A stretch of 64,000 nucleotides of DNA from Auriscalpium vulgare (Eukaryota > Basidiomycota > Agaricomycetes > Russulales > Auriscalpiaceae). Below the pieces are notes generated by a model that saw only the letters and a list, made by a program, of their open reading frames with translations, was not told where the DNA came from and made no database searches. The translations under genes and the position numbers were made by a program. Positions within the stretch are counted from its first letter, which is position 1. Each line of letters opens with the position of its first letter. Below, piece by piece: positions 40,601 to 52,220 of this stretch. The stretch is from contig JAHBBC010000002.1 in NCBI GenBank assembly GCA_019915015.1, forward strand, positions 2,294,001-2,358,000, in the 5' to 3' direction.

Positions 40601-42958
40601 GCCAATTACACCACTGCACACATCATTTCGAGACTTTCTTCTCAACAAGAGAAGTAAGGTGTATTATATAGATATAACAGATGCTCACTCTAACATGGCA
40701 TATTGCTGTTTAAAAGTCATGCAAGCCAAGCTTAAATTCAATATATGTCACCTTGCAACATCTCATGTTGCCAATCAAGATGTACCTGATCTTCAGGCAC
40801 GGATAGAAGAAAATATTCCTTTATATCTGTCCTATGCATGTTGTTATTGGAGTACACATCTGAAATATAGTGCATTTAAAGAACCACTATGCACAGATAT
40901 TAAATTGTTCATTAAGACTAAATTCCTCTTCTGGCTAGAAGTCCTCAGCCTGATTGGAAAAGTACATATCGGGGGTCAATTATTGGCTTCTGTAAAGTTG
41001 TGGCTTGCTCCTGAAGTATGTTTTTCATAATATATATATACTGGTATAGTACTGACAGGTGTCCCATCCAGTTGCAAAATAGATTGGTGATAGTGAATGA
41101 ATTAAATACATTGGTGAATGACATGACAGCATTTGTGCAATACTTTGGGGGAGCAATCTCACACAGTGCACCTCATATATATCTGTCTGCACTTCCATTT
41201 GCACCAAAATATTCACCGATATTCAAATGGTACAGGACTCAGTTTCCAAAGACAATTGATTTTCGGAAAGGTCAGCTTGAAAGCTGGCCAGCATTACAGA
41301 TAAGTATTCAGGTTGGGAGCTATGTTAGCTCAATCACAATCTCACCGGACGGCCAGAGCATTGCCTCAGGGTCAGGTGACAGGACTGTGCGGGTCTGGAA
41401 CGTAACCACAGGGGCCATGGTTGCAGGGCCATTTGAGGGGCACACAAAAGGTATCACCTCTGTTGCATTCTCACCAGATGGCCAGAGCATTGCCTCAGGG
41501 TCATTTGACAGGACTGTGCGGGTCTGGAATGCAGCCACAGGGGCCATGGTTGCAGGGCCATTTGAGGGGCATACAGACTGGGTCACCTCTGTTGCATTCT
41601 CTCCAGATGGCCAGAGCATTGCTTCAGGGTCAGATGATAGGACTGTGCGGGTCTGGAACGTAACCGCAGGGGCCATGGTTGCAGGGCCATTTGAGGGGCA
41701 CACAAATGATATCACCTCTGTTGCATTCTCACCAGATGGCCAGAGCATTGCCTCAGGGTCATTTGACAGGACTGTGCGGGTCTGGAATGCAGCCACAGGG
41801 GCCATGGTTGCAGGGCCATTTGAGGGGCATACAGACCGGGTCACCTCTGTTGCATTCTCACCAAATGGCCAGAGCATTGCCTCAGGGTCAAGTGACAGGA
41901 CTGTGCGGGTCTGGAATGCAACCACAGGGGCCATGGTTGCAGAGCCATTTGAGTGGCACACAGACTGGGTCACCTCTGTTGCATTCTCACCAGACAGCCA
42001 GAGCCTTGCTTCAGGGTCATGGGACAAGACTGTGCTGGTCTGGAAGGTTACCACAGGGGCCATGGTTGCAGGGCCATTTGAGGGGCACACAGATGATGTC
42101 ACCTCTGTTGCATTCTCACCAGATGGCCAGAGCATTGCCTCAGGGTCATTTGACAGGACTGTGCGGGTCTGGAACGTAACCACAGAGGCCATGGTTGCAG
42201 GGCCATTTGAGGGGCCCATAAATGATATCACCTCTGTTGCATTCTCACCAGATGGCCAGAGCATTGCCTCAGGGTCATTTGACAGGACTGTGCGGGTCTG
42301 GAATGCAGCCACAGGGGCCATGGTTGCAGGGCCATTTGAGGGGCATACAGACCGGGTCACCTCTGTTGCATTCTCACCAGATGGCCAGAGCATTGCCTCA
42401 GGGTCAAGTGACAGGACTGTGCGGGTCTGGAATGCAACCACAGGGGACATGGTTGCAGGGCCATTTGAGGGGCACACAGATGATGTCACCTCTGTTGCAT
42501 TCTCACCAGATGGCCAGAGCATTGCCTCAGGGTCAGCGGACAATGCTGTGCGGGTGTGGAATGCAAGCACCTGGGCCATAGTTGCAGACCCAATAAAGGG
42601 GTGGGCAGATAATGTCAGCTCTTCTGTATGCTCTCTGGATAAGCAGGGCATTGTCTCAGCATCAGATGACATCACTGAGTCTGTCAAGGAAATGAAAAGA
42701 GAGGTCCTTCTCAATCCTGTACCTCAGGGACAGAGGGAGAATTGCACTGGTTTTACAGATCAATCTATAATTGATGAACATGGCTGGATGAGCTGCGGAC
42801 CATCTAGCCTGCTCTTGGGGATTCCTCCTATACACAGAAGTGGTCTCCATAGGCCAAGCAATGTGTGGATCAGGGGGTCAGCACAGGAGACTATCTTGGA
42901 CCTACAGAATTTTGTTCATGGAAGAGATTGGATTCAATGCTTTGAGGAGCAGACCTGA
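37640..42958 (+). CDS. C2-NACHT-WD40 STAND/NLR-type protein (about 1575 aa)
   Basis: Proposed exons: 37640-37842, 37959-37994, 38049-38113, 38170-38323, 38372-38493, 38549-38826, 38877-38927, 38983-39184, 39238-39426, 39475-41015, 41072-42958; all junctions are GT...AG and the frame stays open. Domains: Ser-rich N-terminus; C2 domain (~102-193; VIRAYGLP, TWNET, LTLRVLARNRVLKDT); helical region of the NACHT-NTPase N-terminal type (~200-440; EIHPYVKSAWTLLAVIPK); NACHT (~470-640; Walker A GQAGTGKSS ~488, Walker B VVVIDALDES ~590); then ten canonical WD repeats plus one degenerate (~1033-1470); and a tail with GFTDQSIIDEHGW and FVHGRDW. Such proteins are intracellular sensors that oligomerise on ligand binding; fungal relatives act in allorecognition and possibly defence. 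A C2 domain suggests membrane or calcium-dependent targeting. AATAAA occurs at 43212. The first exons are the least certain. Confidence 0.88.
41330..42600 (+). repeat. Near-identical WD40-encoding repeats of the intact NLR (129-bp units)
   Basis: Ten units of 129 bp with core [15 protein letters not shown]. Two short windows vary: the residue before the invariant Asp after ASGS (G, F, D, F, S, W, F, F, S, A) and the three residues after GHT (KGI, DWV, NDI, DRV, DWV, DDV, NDI, DRV, DDV). Several units are almost base-for-base identical, so the array is probably homogenised by unequal exchange and can change length and specificity quickly. Long ORFs in other frames and on the minus strand are shadows. 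Confidence 0.9.
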
Positions 42959-44030
42959 TAGCCATTTCATGATTGAAGTCTGGCCATGTAGCCATGTTTT
43001 GGAGATTATCATGGTTACTTAGTGTTTGATTATTATTTAGAATTTGTATAGTCTCTTGTATTAGAAACTTGTGGGTGAATGTACCATCATATTGATATTC
43101 TTGGTATAGTAAGTACTACCTAGAAGTTCTCGCAGCGACCATTGAATCCTTCTTGTGTGGGCCAAAAGTTGATGTTCATTGACAGCCTGAGCTGTCTGCA
43201 AAGGGATATACAATAAAGCTATTATAGCATAGCAATAGCCTAACAGTACCCATCCCATTGTAAACTATCAGCCACATAGCTTGCATCAATCATCTAGGCA
43301 ACACCTGCTGATTACAATTGCTCACTCCTCATCATCATCATTGTGTAATAGGATGAACCGTATGTCTGGCCCAGGCGTCATCTGTAACGAATACATGGGC
43401 ATCGCACACTTGCTGCTTGATTGGAATAACGGCACCTACACAGGCTGAGCCTTCCATCCCGGAGGGGGCACATACACGATTGCCCAGAAGTCCTGCCCTG
43501 CAGTCCAGAGCGGCAGTCAGATTTGGTACGCAGAACCTAGGAACGTGGCTGCTTACCACTGTGGGACGTGTCACCAAGAATGTCGCAGTCGGGCGGAATC
43601 ACAGTGTAGTATGCACGGTCATGGCCCAAACCTTCAGCTTGTGGACATCGTCGGTAGGAGTGTTGGACATCAGCAGTTCAGGGGACGGTGTGCGGACGGC
43701 CGTTGGCACATGGTGTTCAGCTTCACTCAGATGCGGCGAGGATGTCAGTTCCGCATAGTGTACCAGTGTGCAGATGCTCACCACCCTCTGCAAGCTGCCA
43801 ACAGCTCATTTGAAGGACTCAATGATCATTTGACAGGGTTGTTTCATTTTGGAGATCCAGATGTATGGAACTTACGTGCCTGGTGCATTTTCTCAACCAC
43901 AGCAACGCGCAGCGGCACGAGGTTGATGTGCAGAGGCAAGGCCTGGAGGAGCAAAAGCAGCGGGGCGAGGGGCGCGACAGCCTGAGTGTGCGCATGCTAG
44001 TCCTGCGCGAGTGACTGTTGGTCCTGCAGC
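42959..44030. other. No recognisable gene
   Basis: Holds the presumed 3' untranslated region of the NLR gene up to about 43.2 kb. Beyond that there are short overlapping ORFs on both strands without domains. Confidence 0.45.
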
Positions 44031-44740
44031 ATCTGTAAGGCACGATTCTGGTCCTGCATGAGTTGGGGATAGTGCATGGCGCGAGGTCAGGTCAAGTGTT
44101 ACGAGAGCAATGTAGGACGCACCGTGCGGAGTGCATCAAGCTTAGAGTCAAGTGCGATCTTTTGTAGGACACACTGTTGAGCTCGGCACGAATAATGGTG
44201 ACCTCGCGGGTTTCGACAAGTTCACCGACTGCCTTCTGGAGCATTGTCTGGCAGCGGTTGACTGTAGGAATCATGTAAGTGTGCATATCGTTGGCCCCTC
44301 CGACTGGGTTCTAGCGCACTCAAAACGGGGCGGCACATAGGGAAGGGGGGCATGGATGATGGGGCCAGATAGAGGAAACGCACCAGTCTGCACGATGATG
44401 TCCGCCGCCTTCTCCCGCGCGCTCTCAGCATCAGGCTTCGCCAATGCGCACGATCTCGCGCCGCACATCCTCAGCCCCTTCACCAGCTTGACGCGCGTGC
44501 GTGTTGTACAGGAGTATGCGCGTCAAGATTTGAGCCTTGCCAGCAGGCGGGAGCTGCGTGTGTGCGGGCATGGGCGCCGTGGCGGGGAATGTCGGCCTGT
44601 GAAGGAGGCATGCTTAGAGAGTGGAGGGCGGAAGATTCGGCCGTTGAGTTGGGTATTGCATGTCGCGGTCGTGTAGAAGAGGATAGAGTTGATGTGATGG
44701 TAAGGTGTTGAGGCCACGTGATGGTGTCGACGAAATACAT
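44031..44740 (-). pseudogene. Decayed coiled-coil gene fragment
   Basis: Minus-strand exon-like pieces: LLYNTHARQAGEGAEDVRRE (~44520-44450), DAESAREKAADIIVQT (~44440-44390), then after a GTGCGT...CTACAG intron QTMLQKAVGELVETREVTII (~44260-44200), and in a shifted frame LQKIALDSKLDALRT (~44165-44122); a further intron leads to QNRALQMLQDQQSLAQD, ending near 43986-44040. The pieces are helical, rich in Gln/Leu/Glu and evidently one protein, but the third needs a frameshift. Family not recognised. Confidence 0.4.
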
Positions 44741-46590
44741 TGGAACGGCGGGTGAAATTTTAGCAAGTTCAGAGGGAAGGATTGCTCATGCTTTGGAATT
44801 CGGCAGTTCGCAGCGACAAATATTGCATTTCTTCGATAGGATGGTTTTTTCCTCAACACTAACTGGCGACGACACTGCGTGTTGAGCCCAAATTTGGCAC
44901 GGATGAAGAATGGGTAGAAGTTAGCCAATGAACCGTTTTTCGACCGGTTTTCATCTGCCACAGGTGATAGCGGGTTTTCTGCATGAATCAACGGCTGATT
45001 TGAGGGTGATCTCAGGTGGGTGATCCATGGGGTGATTCTGAGTGCGCGTCATTCGTGTGAATCCGCGCGTTTACCGTGTGTGGACCCAGTGTGAAAGTAC
45101 TGTTTGCGACTTGGCCAATTTCTGCTGCTCTCCCAACTCGGCCGTATTGGGAATGTCTTGCGCATGGGCAGCGGGCTTGGCTCGCGACGTGTCTTGCCTT
45201 TGCCCTTCACCATCGTCTCTCAAGTCTTTCCCGCTCCCTCTCGTCGGCCTCCAGCACGCTGCGACTGAGCACTGGTAGCTCAGGTTAGTCTCGAATTTGA
45301 TGTCCGAGTCGATACAGATGTACTAAATGCCTTTAATGTGTGCTTCGAGCAGTGGTCAACATTCGGCAACACAGCAAGCTTCACGTAACTCAAGCTGCAA
45401 TGCCTCAAAACCCACAAGACACATCAAGAGTCGCCTCTGTAGGTGGGCGCGATGCCTGGTGCAACGGTGCGCTGGCGCGCTCTGCACTTTGAGCCTCGCC
45501 AAACCGCCGCATCATCTTCCCAAGACAGTTGGACGCCATTGTCCTATAGCCGGACAACCAGGTATGTCACCGCACCATTTCGTTCAATTAAGTGCTGATT
45601 GATGTATCCACTGCCATGCAGATGCACTCGGGACCCTCGAAGTCGACGCATATATGCGCCAGGTATGTCGCATATATCGTTTCGCATCTACAACTAAGCT
45701 AACTTGTGCCCCGATTGCATGCATGCTCCCTCACACCTCACGCCTCACAAGTCTCGCCTCGCCCGCACTCAAAGCCTGTGCTTACAGATATAGATGACGC
45801 CAGCTTCATTCGTATACCCACGTCTCCACACGGCGCCCCCTCCCCCGTATGTGTTTGTCATCGCATCTCCCCTCCTCACTCCTCATCTCCTCGCTTAGCC
45901 CTGGCAATAATGACGCAGGACACTCGAAGCACAGGACACGCAGTTCACAGCGCAAGCGGGGGCCATCAAGACGTGGGACGGCGGTAGCAGGTACGCTGCA
46001 GTCTCCATGGAGACCGCAACGTTCTGATGTTTTTCACCAGACATGCCGGGATCCTTCCACCCTACTTGCTCTAGAGGTTGCTGCGTTGAATCCCACACCC
46101 CTCGTCGACCCGCCTGTTCAATGCACTACGTGTACAAGCAAGCAACCGGCCGCTCGGTAGCATTGCAAGGGTCCCGCGCACGAGCACGGCGTCAATGCGA
46201 GCGCGTCGAGGAGGTGCCGGGAGGACAATTGAGCATATAGCACAGCATGTATTATAAGTAGCCTGCAAATATATTTACAGAATGCTATCAATATTATGAT
46301 GCATTATAAGCGGTTATAATGCACGGCAGCCAGCAGGATAGTTGGGGAATAGGACCGGATTGCATCCATCTGGGCGCGGGTGGTTTGAGAATCGCCGGGG
46401 GAGAACCGATCGAAATTCGGCGGGTCGCCCAGATTTGAGCGAGAGCTAATCAGTTCGGCGGAATGGTCGAAAAATGGTTGAAATGCGGCTTTTCGCCCAT
46501 CCTTCAGCCGTGTCATTTTTGGGCTCAACACGCAGTGCGACTAACACTATCAGCGGTCGGCCTCAGAACATCCAAAGCGCCGTACCTCAG
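44741..46590. other. Unassigned sequence
   Basis: Contains short plus-strand frames with possible introns near 45.3-45.9 kb (one ATG at 45402 followed by QNPQDTSRVASVGG and a stop) and low-complexity stretches. No model or domain could be supported. Confidence 0.4.
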
Positions 46591-46761
46591 TCAAAAAGCA
46601 AAGAGGTCAGCTATCTTCTCGTTGGCCACAACCTTAGTATTAGTGCTTTTTTTGAGGGCTACCTCGAGCTTCGTGTTGTGCGCCTCGAGCTATGAGGCAG
46701 CGACACACCTCGAGTTGCTTGCACAACTTGTCGCGCTCGGCCTCGAGAGTGGAGATTGTGC
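46591..46761 (-). other. Possible last exons of a small coiled-coil gene
   Basis: On the minus strand TISTLEAERDKLCKQLE (about 46761-46711) is followed by a GTGTGT...GAAG intron and LEVALKKSTNTKVVANEKIA..., ending at a TGA at 46591-46593. Heptad-like leucines and charged residues suggest a coiled coil. No start was found upstream, so it is partial or decayed. Confidence 0.3.
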
Positions 46762-47149
46762 GTGCGCATGAAGCGGCTCGCCTTGTTTGAACGTTCCTGG
46801 GGTGATCAGGTATGAGCGAGGTGTAGCGTGCGAGTAAGGCGGACGTACCACGATACCCTAGTCGACGAAGCCTGATACCGTCTGCCAGTATATCGTCTCG
46901 GCTCCCCTTCGGTTGCTCTTCACATCAGAGGGGAAAGCATTGGTGTCGTGGATCAGGAAGGTTTCATCTGCGGAGCACCACGGGAGGCGATGTGTGTCCA
47001 GCAGGCTGCGTGGCGGGGTGAGGATGGTTTAGCGGTGCTGCACAGGCCGCCGAGCACAGATGATACGCACTGCTCAGCCTAGAGAGTCGCCATCTGCCGC
47101 GCTCCCTCAGCCCCTCCGAGAAGCTCTGCGTAGTCTCTGTTGAGTCTGT
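46592..47149. other. 5' part of duplicated segment B
   Basis: Sequence near 46920-47070 matches 34560-34690, upstream of copy A of the third duplicated family. No open frame beyond short ORFs apart from the coiled-coil pieces listed separately. Confidence 0.4.
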
Positions 47150-47547
47150 TCACTCGACCTCGACCTGGTTGCCCTCCTTCTGCCCCGCGCGCTCTCCAGA
47201 GGCCATGAGCAGCGCCACGCGCACGAGGGTTGCGCTCACAGGCATGCCTACCTCGATGTCGGAGGAGTTCTGAGCAGTGATTCTGAGGGCGAAATGGCGG
47301 TTTGCAGAACGTTTGCGTAGCGCGGCTGACTCGGGGGACGGAAGCAGATGCGGGCCGTGAACTTCCCGGCCGCCGGCCCCTCCGCGCACCTGCCCTGCCA
47401 CCACCGTCCCTCACCGTCCTCCTCGGGCGCGCCATTGATGTGCAGCAATCCGTCCACGCCGTCGCCTACGAGTCGACCAGCGCATGTGGAATAGTCCGTC
47501 AGGGCGAGGTTGCTGGCACTCGCGGCGCTGAACAGGGCCGAAAACAA
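47150..47547 (-). pseudogene. Third duplicated family, best-preserved copy (B)
   Basis: Two overlapping minus-strand frames give one plausible protein. The first exon reads STCAGRLVGDGVDGLLHING and GRWWQGRCAEGPAAGKFTAR (about 47490-47350). The second reads HFALRITAQNSSDIEVGMPV and VALLMASGERAGQKEGNQVE, ending at a TGA near 47150. Conservation with copies at 34.7 kb and 50.1 kb is strongest in VALLMASGERAGQKEG. No certain start. Function unknown. Confidence 0.45.
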
Positions 47548-47599
47548 TGCGCTCCCGCTTCAACCTCGCCGTTCCACGGTCGAACGAAGTCTGGACATA

Positions 47600-48860
47600 C
47601 GGGCGCACGCAGCCTGGTCCTCACGTGTCCTTGATGTCTGCCCACGACATACGTGCTGCTGCTGCTGCCGACTGGTGTGTTTACATTGCTCGCTCCCCGA
47701 CGTGCTCACGGGACCCATCCATCAACAGGCGCACTTGACTTTGAGCCACATCTCGCGCCCCAGAACAGGAGTGAGGAGAGCCTGGGCGATCTCCAACCTC
47801 TGCGAACAGAATCGTGATCCTGTCAAGCTACGGACGGTACCGACGATTATGGCCTTCTTGTCGTTCTCTCCGGTGCGTGGCTCATCGTCCCATCGCCTGT
47901 GTCGTGCTCATCTGTGGCGCTGCAGAGGACCAAGTCATCACAGTTCCTTGACGCGCTCGACCACATGTACCACATGGCCGGGCTGAAGTCGCGCTAAGCG
48001 CATCGCGTTGCACACGTCGTTCTTCAAGACCGGCGTGTGCATCGGCCGGACATCTGTTTGTGTCATCAAGACGAGCCCGCCTTCAAGCGCAATCAAGTTC
48101 CGGAGCCGATTGACCTGAGCGTCCGGGGGCGAAGCAAGCCGACAATCAGAAAGCCGTTGCAGGGCGGCACTGATGCGATATGGATATAAAGGGTGTGTCA
48201 CTACCGTGTGTCCGTCGAAGTGAGCTAACACATCGCGATAGGAACTCTACATTCCGGTACAATCGTCCTCTGAAGACGAAGCTATGCCTGACTTGTGTTA
48301 CCGGGTCTGAGCTCATCAACTTTGATACCCTGGAGACTTCGGGGCTGCTGAACTCGAGCGCTGGAGTTGGTGCGGCGGTGTGCAGGCAATGTGAGGCCCA
48401 AACCCATCGCGGGATCGAGAACGAGTTGTTCCTGTGTCACAATACTGGTGAGCTCCGTGGCTTGCTGTTCATGCAAACCCTTTGAACAATCAATTCTTTG
48501 CCAGCCTTTGCATTTTATATCATTATTCATCGGAGTGGGCGCCGTTTTCGGAGTATTTCATGCTTAACTGGACATGCACACCGACGGGCTGTGGTATGTC
48601 GCGTGTGCTCAGTCCGAACCATGCGCGCTGATCGCATGTATGTGCAGCACACAAATATCCCTGTCCTTGCGTTCGAGCCAAACCTCCTGACAATCCACAA
48701 CGTCGAGGCGCGGTTAATGTCGCAGATCGTCTGGGGCGACAATCTGCCATGTCTTACCCACTTCCCCCGTCCGCCTGGCAGTCACCACTCGTATCCCATG
48801 GCTCATTCTCGTCGACATACCGCATCAACCAGTATGTGCATCCGCATCAGCACCAACATC
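47600..48860 (+). pseudogene. CNH domain fragment, copy B
   Basis: Plus-strand pieces in CNH order: EDQVITVP (~47930); KRIALHTSFFKTGVCIGRTS-like text (~47995-48060); then after an intron TKLCLTCVTGSELINFDTLE and LLNSSAGVGAAV (~48280-48370); IENELFLCHN (~48415); and LAFEPNLLTIHNVEARLM (~48670-48720). The ~48.2-kb intron position is shared with copy C. The sequence lacks DH and PH domains and its frames are broken near the start. It belongs to the segmental duplicate that also contains copy C. Confidence 0.6.
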
Positions 48861-48879
48861 AACCGTAGTTGACCAACCT

Positions 48880-49150
48880 CGATAGCGGGCATCGAACTGC
48901 GCCTGGACCGGGCGCTTGTGATGCTCATCCTTCGAGCAGATAGAGAATCTCTGCATCTCGTCGCCGAAGGCGTACTCCCACGAGAGTGTCTCTAGTAAGT
49001 ATCTGTGTCCAACGCGGATCGCGGTGCTGAATTACGTTCAGGATTTCTGCACGTTTTGGGTAGACAGCTTTGCGTCCGTACTCCAGCAACTATTATGGAG
49101 CTAGTAACCGTAGTACTGCACGCCTGGGTTGGTGTGCGCACTCTCAATCA
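48880..49150 (-). pseudogene. 150-aa family, degenerate copy in segment B
   Basis: Reverse complement shows the family core in scrambled frames: the GCGCCTGGACCGGGCGCTTG stretch, GAGCAGATAGAGAAT, GCGTACTCCCACGAGAGTGT and GACAGCTTTGCGTCCGTACT all match the 32.3-32.8 kb copy in order. No open frame of useful length remains. Confidence 0.55.
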
Positions 49151-49494
49151 GAACGGTCGACACGTCAACCGAGTTCGAGGATACTGGCGCGTCGCGAGAC
49201 TTACATCGAACTGCTGTACATCTTCCGTCATCGTCTGCCTATTGTTGAGGCCACGCGCGGCGGGGAACGCGGGAGGCAAGACGGAAGAAGTCGGCGTCTC
49301 GCTGGGTTAGACTACCTGTCGAACTTGATATGCAAAGCGGAGTAGGCCTGTAGGAATGGCTGGCGAAGAGGAACAAATTGTGCATTCAAGAAAGCGAGTG
49401 AATGATAGCGGACATTACAAAGGTTGCGAAAACAATGCGACGGCGAGCAAAGAAAACGGTGACTAGCTATGAAGTACAGGAGTGCTGGAGTCAT

Positions 49495-49994
49495 CTATTG
49501 TTCGTAGAATTCAGGGCCTTGAGCGTCCGTGTACCACCGCGGCTGCTTGCCCACAGCCTTCGTCGGTGCATCAACTTGCGCCTGGATGGGGCGCAAGTGA
49601 TACTCCTCCTCTGAGCAAATGGAGATCATTTGCGACTCCCCACCGTTCTCGCCAAAGATGAACTGGAGCGAGAGCGTTGATATCATGGTCCAGCGCTCCA
49701 AGCGCTGCATGGCTGTCGCCATGAGACTGAACTCGTTCATGGTCGCCGCTTTCTCTGGTCGGACGACCTTGCGCCCGTACTCAATGAGCCATTCTCGGGT
49801 GACTTCGTAGCCATAAAATTGCACGCGTGGGTTGGCGTGGATATCGGAAGGTAGGGGGAGGTGCATAGGCGTTCTAGTGCGCGGCTTGCGGACGGCCGTA
49901 GCATCCGCAAGCTGTGGCACGTCAGATGGCGCGGGTCCTAACGCAAGGCGGGACGCACCTGGAGCTTCTGTACGTCCTCAGTCAGAGTCTGCAT
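49495..49994 (-). CDS. Conserved uncharacterised protein, 150 aa (family copy 1, intact)
   Basis: Two exons: 49994-49959 encodes the first 12 residues (MQTLTEDVQKLQ), then a 47-nt GTGCGT...CACAG intron, then 49911-49495. The protein contains PSDIHANPRVQFYGYEV, WLIEYGRKVVRP, a FIFGENGG turn, the acidic stretch ISICSEEEYHLRPIQAQVD and a C-terminus QPRWYTDAQGPEFYEQ. No signal peptide, membrane segment or known domain is recognised. The exon structure and protein are conserved in the copy 2726 bp downstream. This conservation in the midst of decayed copies argues that the gene is real. Function unknown. Confidence 0.7.
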
Positions 49995-50099
49995 GTTGCG
50001 AAGAGGAAGGTGCAAGCGGGCAATGGGGAAAGTGAGACCGCGTCGAAGACCATCGCTTGATTATGTCATGAAGTTCAAGTTCATAGGGATCCCCGAAGT

Positions 50100-50259
50100 G
50101 CGTAGTCTCGACCTCAGGCTCGACGTCGTTGCCCTCCTTCTGCCCCGCGCGTTCTCCAGAGGCCATGGGCAGCGCCATGCGCACGAGGATTGCGCTCACG
50201 GGCATGACTGTGACTTCAGTTCTGAGGAGGTGAGGGCGGAACGGCGGTTTCATTTTCAA
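50100..50259 (-). pseudogene. Third duplicated family, remnant copy (C)
   Basis: Only the C-terminal part remains: VMPVSAILVRMALPMASGER then AGQKEGNDVEPEVE, matching the 47-kb copy. The upstream half seen there is absent or unreadable. Confidence 0.45.
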
Positions 50260-50429
50260 TGCAGCGGCTGGCCGTACACGCTTTGGTGAAGTTGCGACCT
50301 CGTGCGCAGATGTCCTTCCACGCCACGGTCACCTACGTCGACGGCCCCTGCGGAATAGTTTGTAAGCGACGACGAGGTCACTAACACTGGTGCCGACGAC
50401 GATGCCTTTCCGCTCCACGCGGCCCGCGC

Positions 50430-51600
50430 CGCTCGTTGCCGTTGAACAAGGTCTCCCTACTGGCAGAATCATCGGGGCACGGAACGGGCGCACGCAGTGA
50501 CGCAGCGTCCTGCGCGGCCTCGATGCCTGCCGACGACGAACGGACGCGATGCTACCGAACGGTGTGTTTACATTGGTCTCGCACTGCTACTCCCGACGAG
50601 CGCACCAGCTTGCACCACCTCGATTCAGACGCAACTTGCGCTCAAGCAGGGGCGAGGAGAACCGCACCCAGTCGCTGTGCTCGTGCCTACAACGTCTCCC
50701 AGGTAAATGTTCTCGACGACCATAGCCTCTTGATCGTCCTCTCTGGTACTACGTGCCTCGTCCTCGCGTCCTCCACCTGGACCATGGCCGGGGTGAAGTC
50801 CGAAGCGCACCAAGCACATACGTCGTTCTCCTCGACCGGCGTGTGCATTAGCCAGAAAGTCGTCTGTGCCTTCTTCAAGACGAGCCCACGGCCGAGCACA
50901 ATCAAACTCCTGGAGCCGATAGATCAAAACGAAGTAAGCCGACATCCAGGAAGATTTTGCATGGCGGCAACGACATGCTATGGATATAGAGGGTGCGTGC
51001 GCCACTTACTGCGTGTCCGTCGAAGTGTGCTAACACATCGTGATAGTGATAAGAACTCTACATCCTGGGTCAAAAGTCCCCTGAAGACGAAGCTATGCGT
51101 AGCGTGTGTCAATGGGTCCGAGCTCATCAATTCTGATGCCTCCACACATCGGGACTGCTGAAACCGAGCGCCGCCGGAGTTGGTGCAACGGTGTGGAGGC
51201 AATGTGAAGCCAAAACCGATTGCGGTTTACCGGATCGATAACAAGTTCTTCCTGCGTTACGATGGTGAGCGCTGTGGCGTACTGCTGTTAATGCAAACCT
51301 TTTGACCAATCAATCCTATGCCAGCCCTGCCTTCTACATAAATCGGAATGGGCGCCGTTTTCATGGAAATCCATGCTCAACCTGGACGGGCACACGACGG
51401 GCTATGGTACATCGCTTGTGCTCTGTCCGAACCATGCGCGCTGATCACATGTATGTCCAGCACTTCAACATCCCCATGTCCCCGCATTCGAGATCGCAGG
51501 CCACAATTCGACATGTCTCTTCACCAGCATCTCGCCGTCCGCCTCGCATTCACCACCCGTATCCCATTGCTCATTCTCGTCGACATACGGCGTCAACCAA
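50430..51600 (+). pseudogene. CNH domain fragment, copy C
   Basis: Reads YNVSQVNVLDDHSLLIVLSG (~50680-50740), AHTSFSSTGVCISQKVVCAF (~50815-50875) then STIKLLEPIDQNE (~50895-50935). After a GTGCGT...GATAG intron come LKTKLCVACVNGSELI (~51080-51130) and DNKFFLRYDG (~51237-51265). These are CNH-domain blocks in the usual order. There are stops within and between blocks, and the region after ~51270 is weaker than in copies A and B. The RhoGEF catalytic domains are not present. Confidence 0.6.
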
Positions 51601-51629
51601 TGTGCGCATCATCAGCACCACAGTTGACC

Positions 51630-51850
51630 AACCTAGCGAGCAGCGAATTGCGCCTGGACCGGGCGCTTGCGATCCTCCTCCTCCGAGCAGATAAAGAATA
51701 TCTGCGTCTCCACAGACTCCCACGAGAGTGTCGCTATGTATATGTGTCCAACGCGAATCACGGTGCTGAATGTGTTCAGGATTTCCGCGCGTTTTTAATG
51801 GACAGCTTTGCGTGCATACTATGTACTCGCGTGCAGAACTCCGCACTCTC
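51630..51850 (-). pseudogene. 150-aa family, degenerate copy in segment C
   Basis: Reverse complement matches the 150-aa family in short blocks (GAATTGCGCCTGGACCGGGC, CTCCTCCGAGCAGATAAAG, CTCCCACGAGAGTGTCGCTA, GACAGCTTTGCGT), as does 48880-49150. No open frame remains. Confidence 0.5.
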
Positions 51851-52220
51851 TGATCAGTCGACGCGTCCAGAGTTTGCGACACGTCCTCCGAGCCCGACAG
51901 TCATGACGCGTGAGACCCACAACGAACTGCTGTACGCCGTCCGGCATAGTGTTGGGAAGGCCACGTGGGGAGACAGGGTGGACCGAAGAAGTGGACTCTG
52001 AAGCTGAATGTGGCGCACGCCCGTTTCGCTGGATCAGACTACCTATGTCAACAGTGTCGAACTTGATATACAATGAAGTGGACCTGTAGAAAGTGCTGGC
52101 GAAGAGTAACAATGGTGCATTGAAGAGAGCGAGTGCAAGACAGCGGACATGACGAAAACAATGCGTCGACGCGGAAGAAAGATAGTGACTAGCTGTGAAG
52201 TACAGGGATGCCGGAGTCCT

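Noticed and set aside
41320..42714. 464-codon minus-strand ORF over the intact NLR gene
   Set aside because: Antisense shadow of the homogenised WD repeats; no independent coding evidence.
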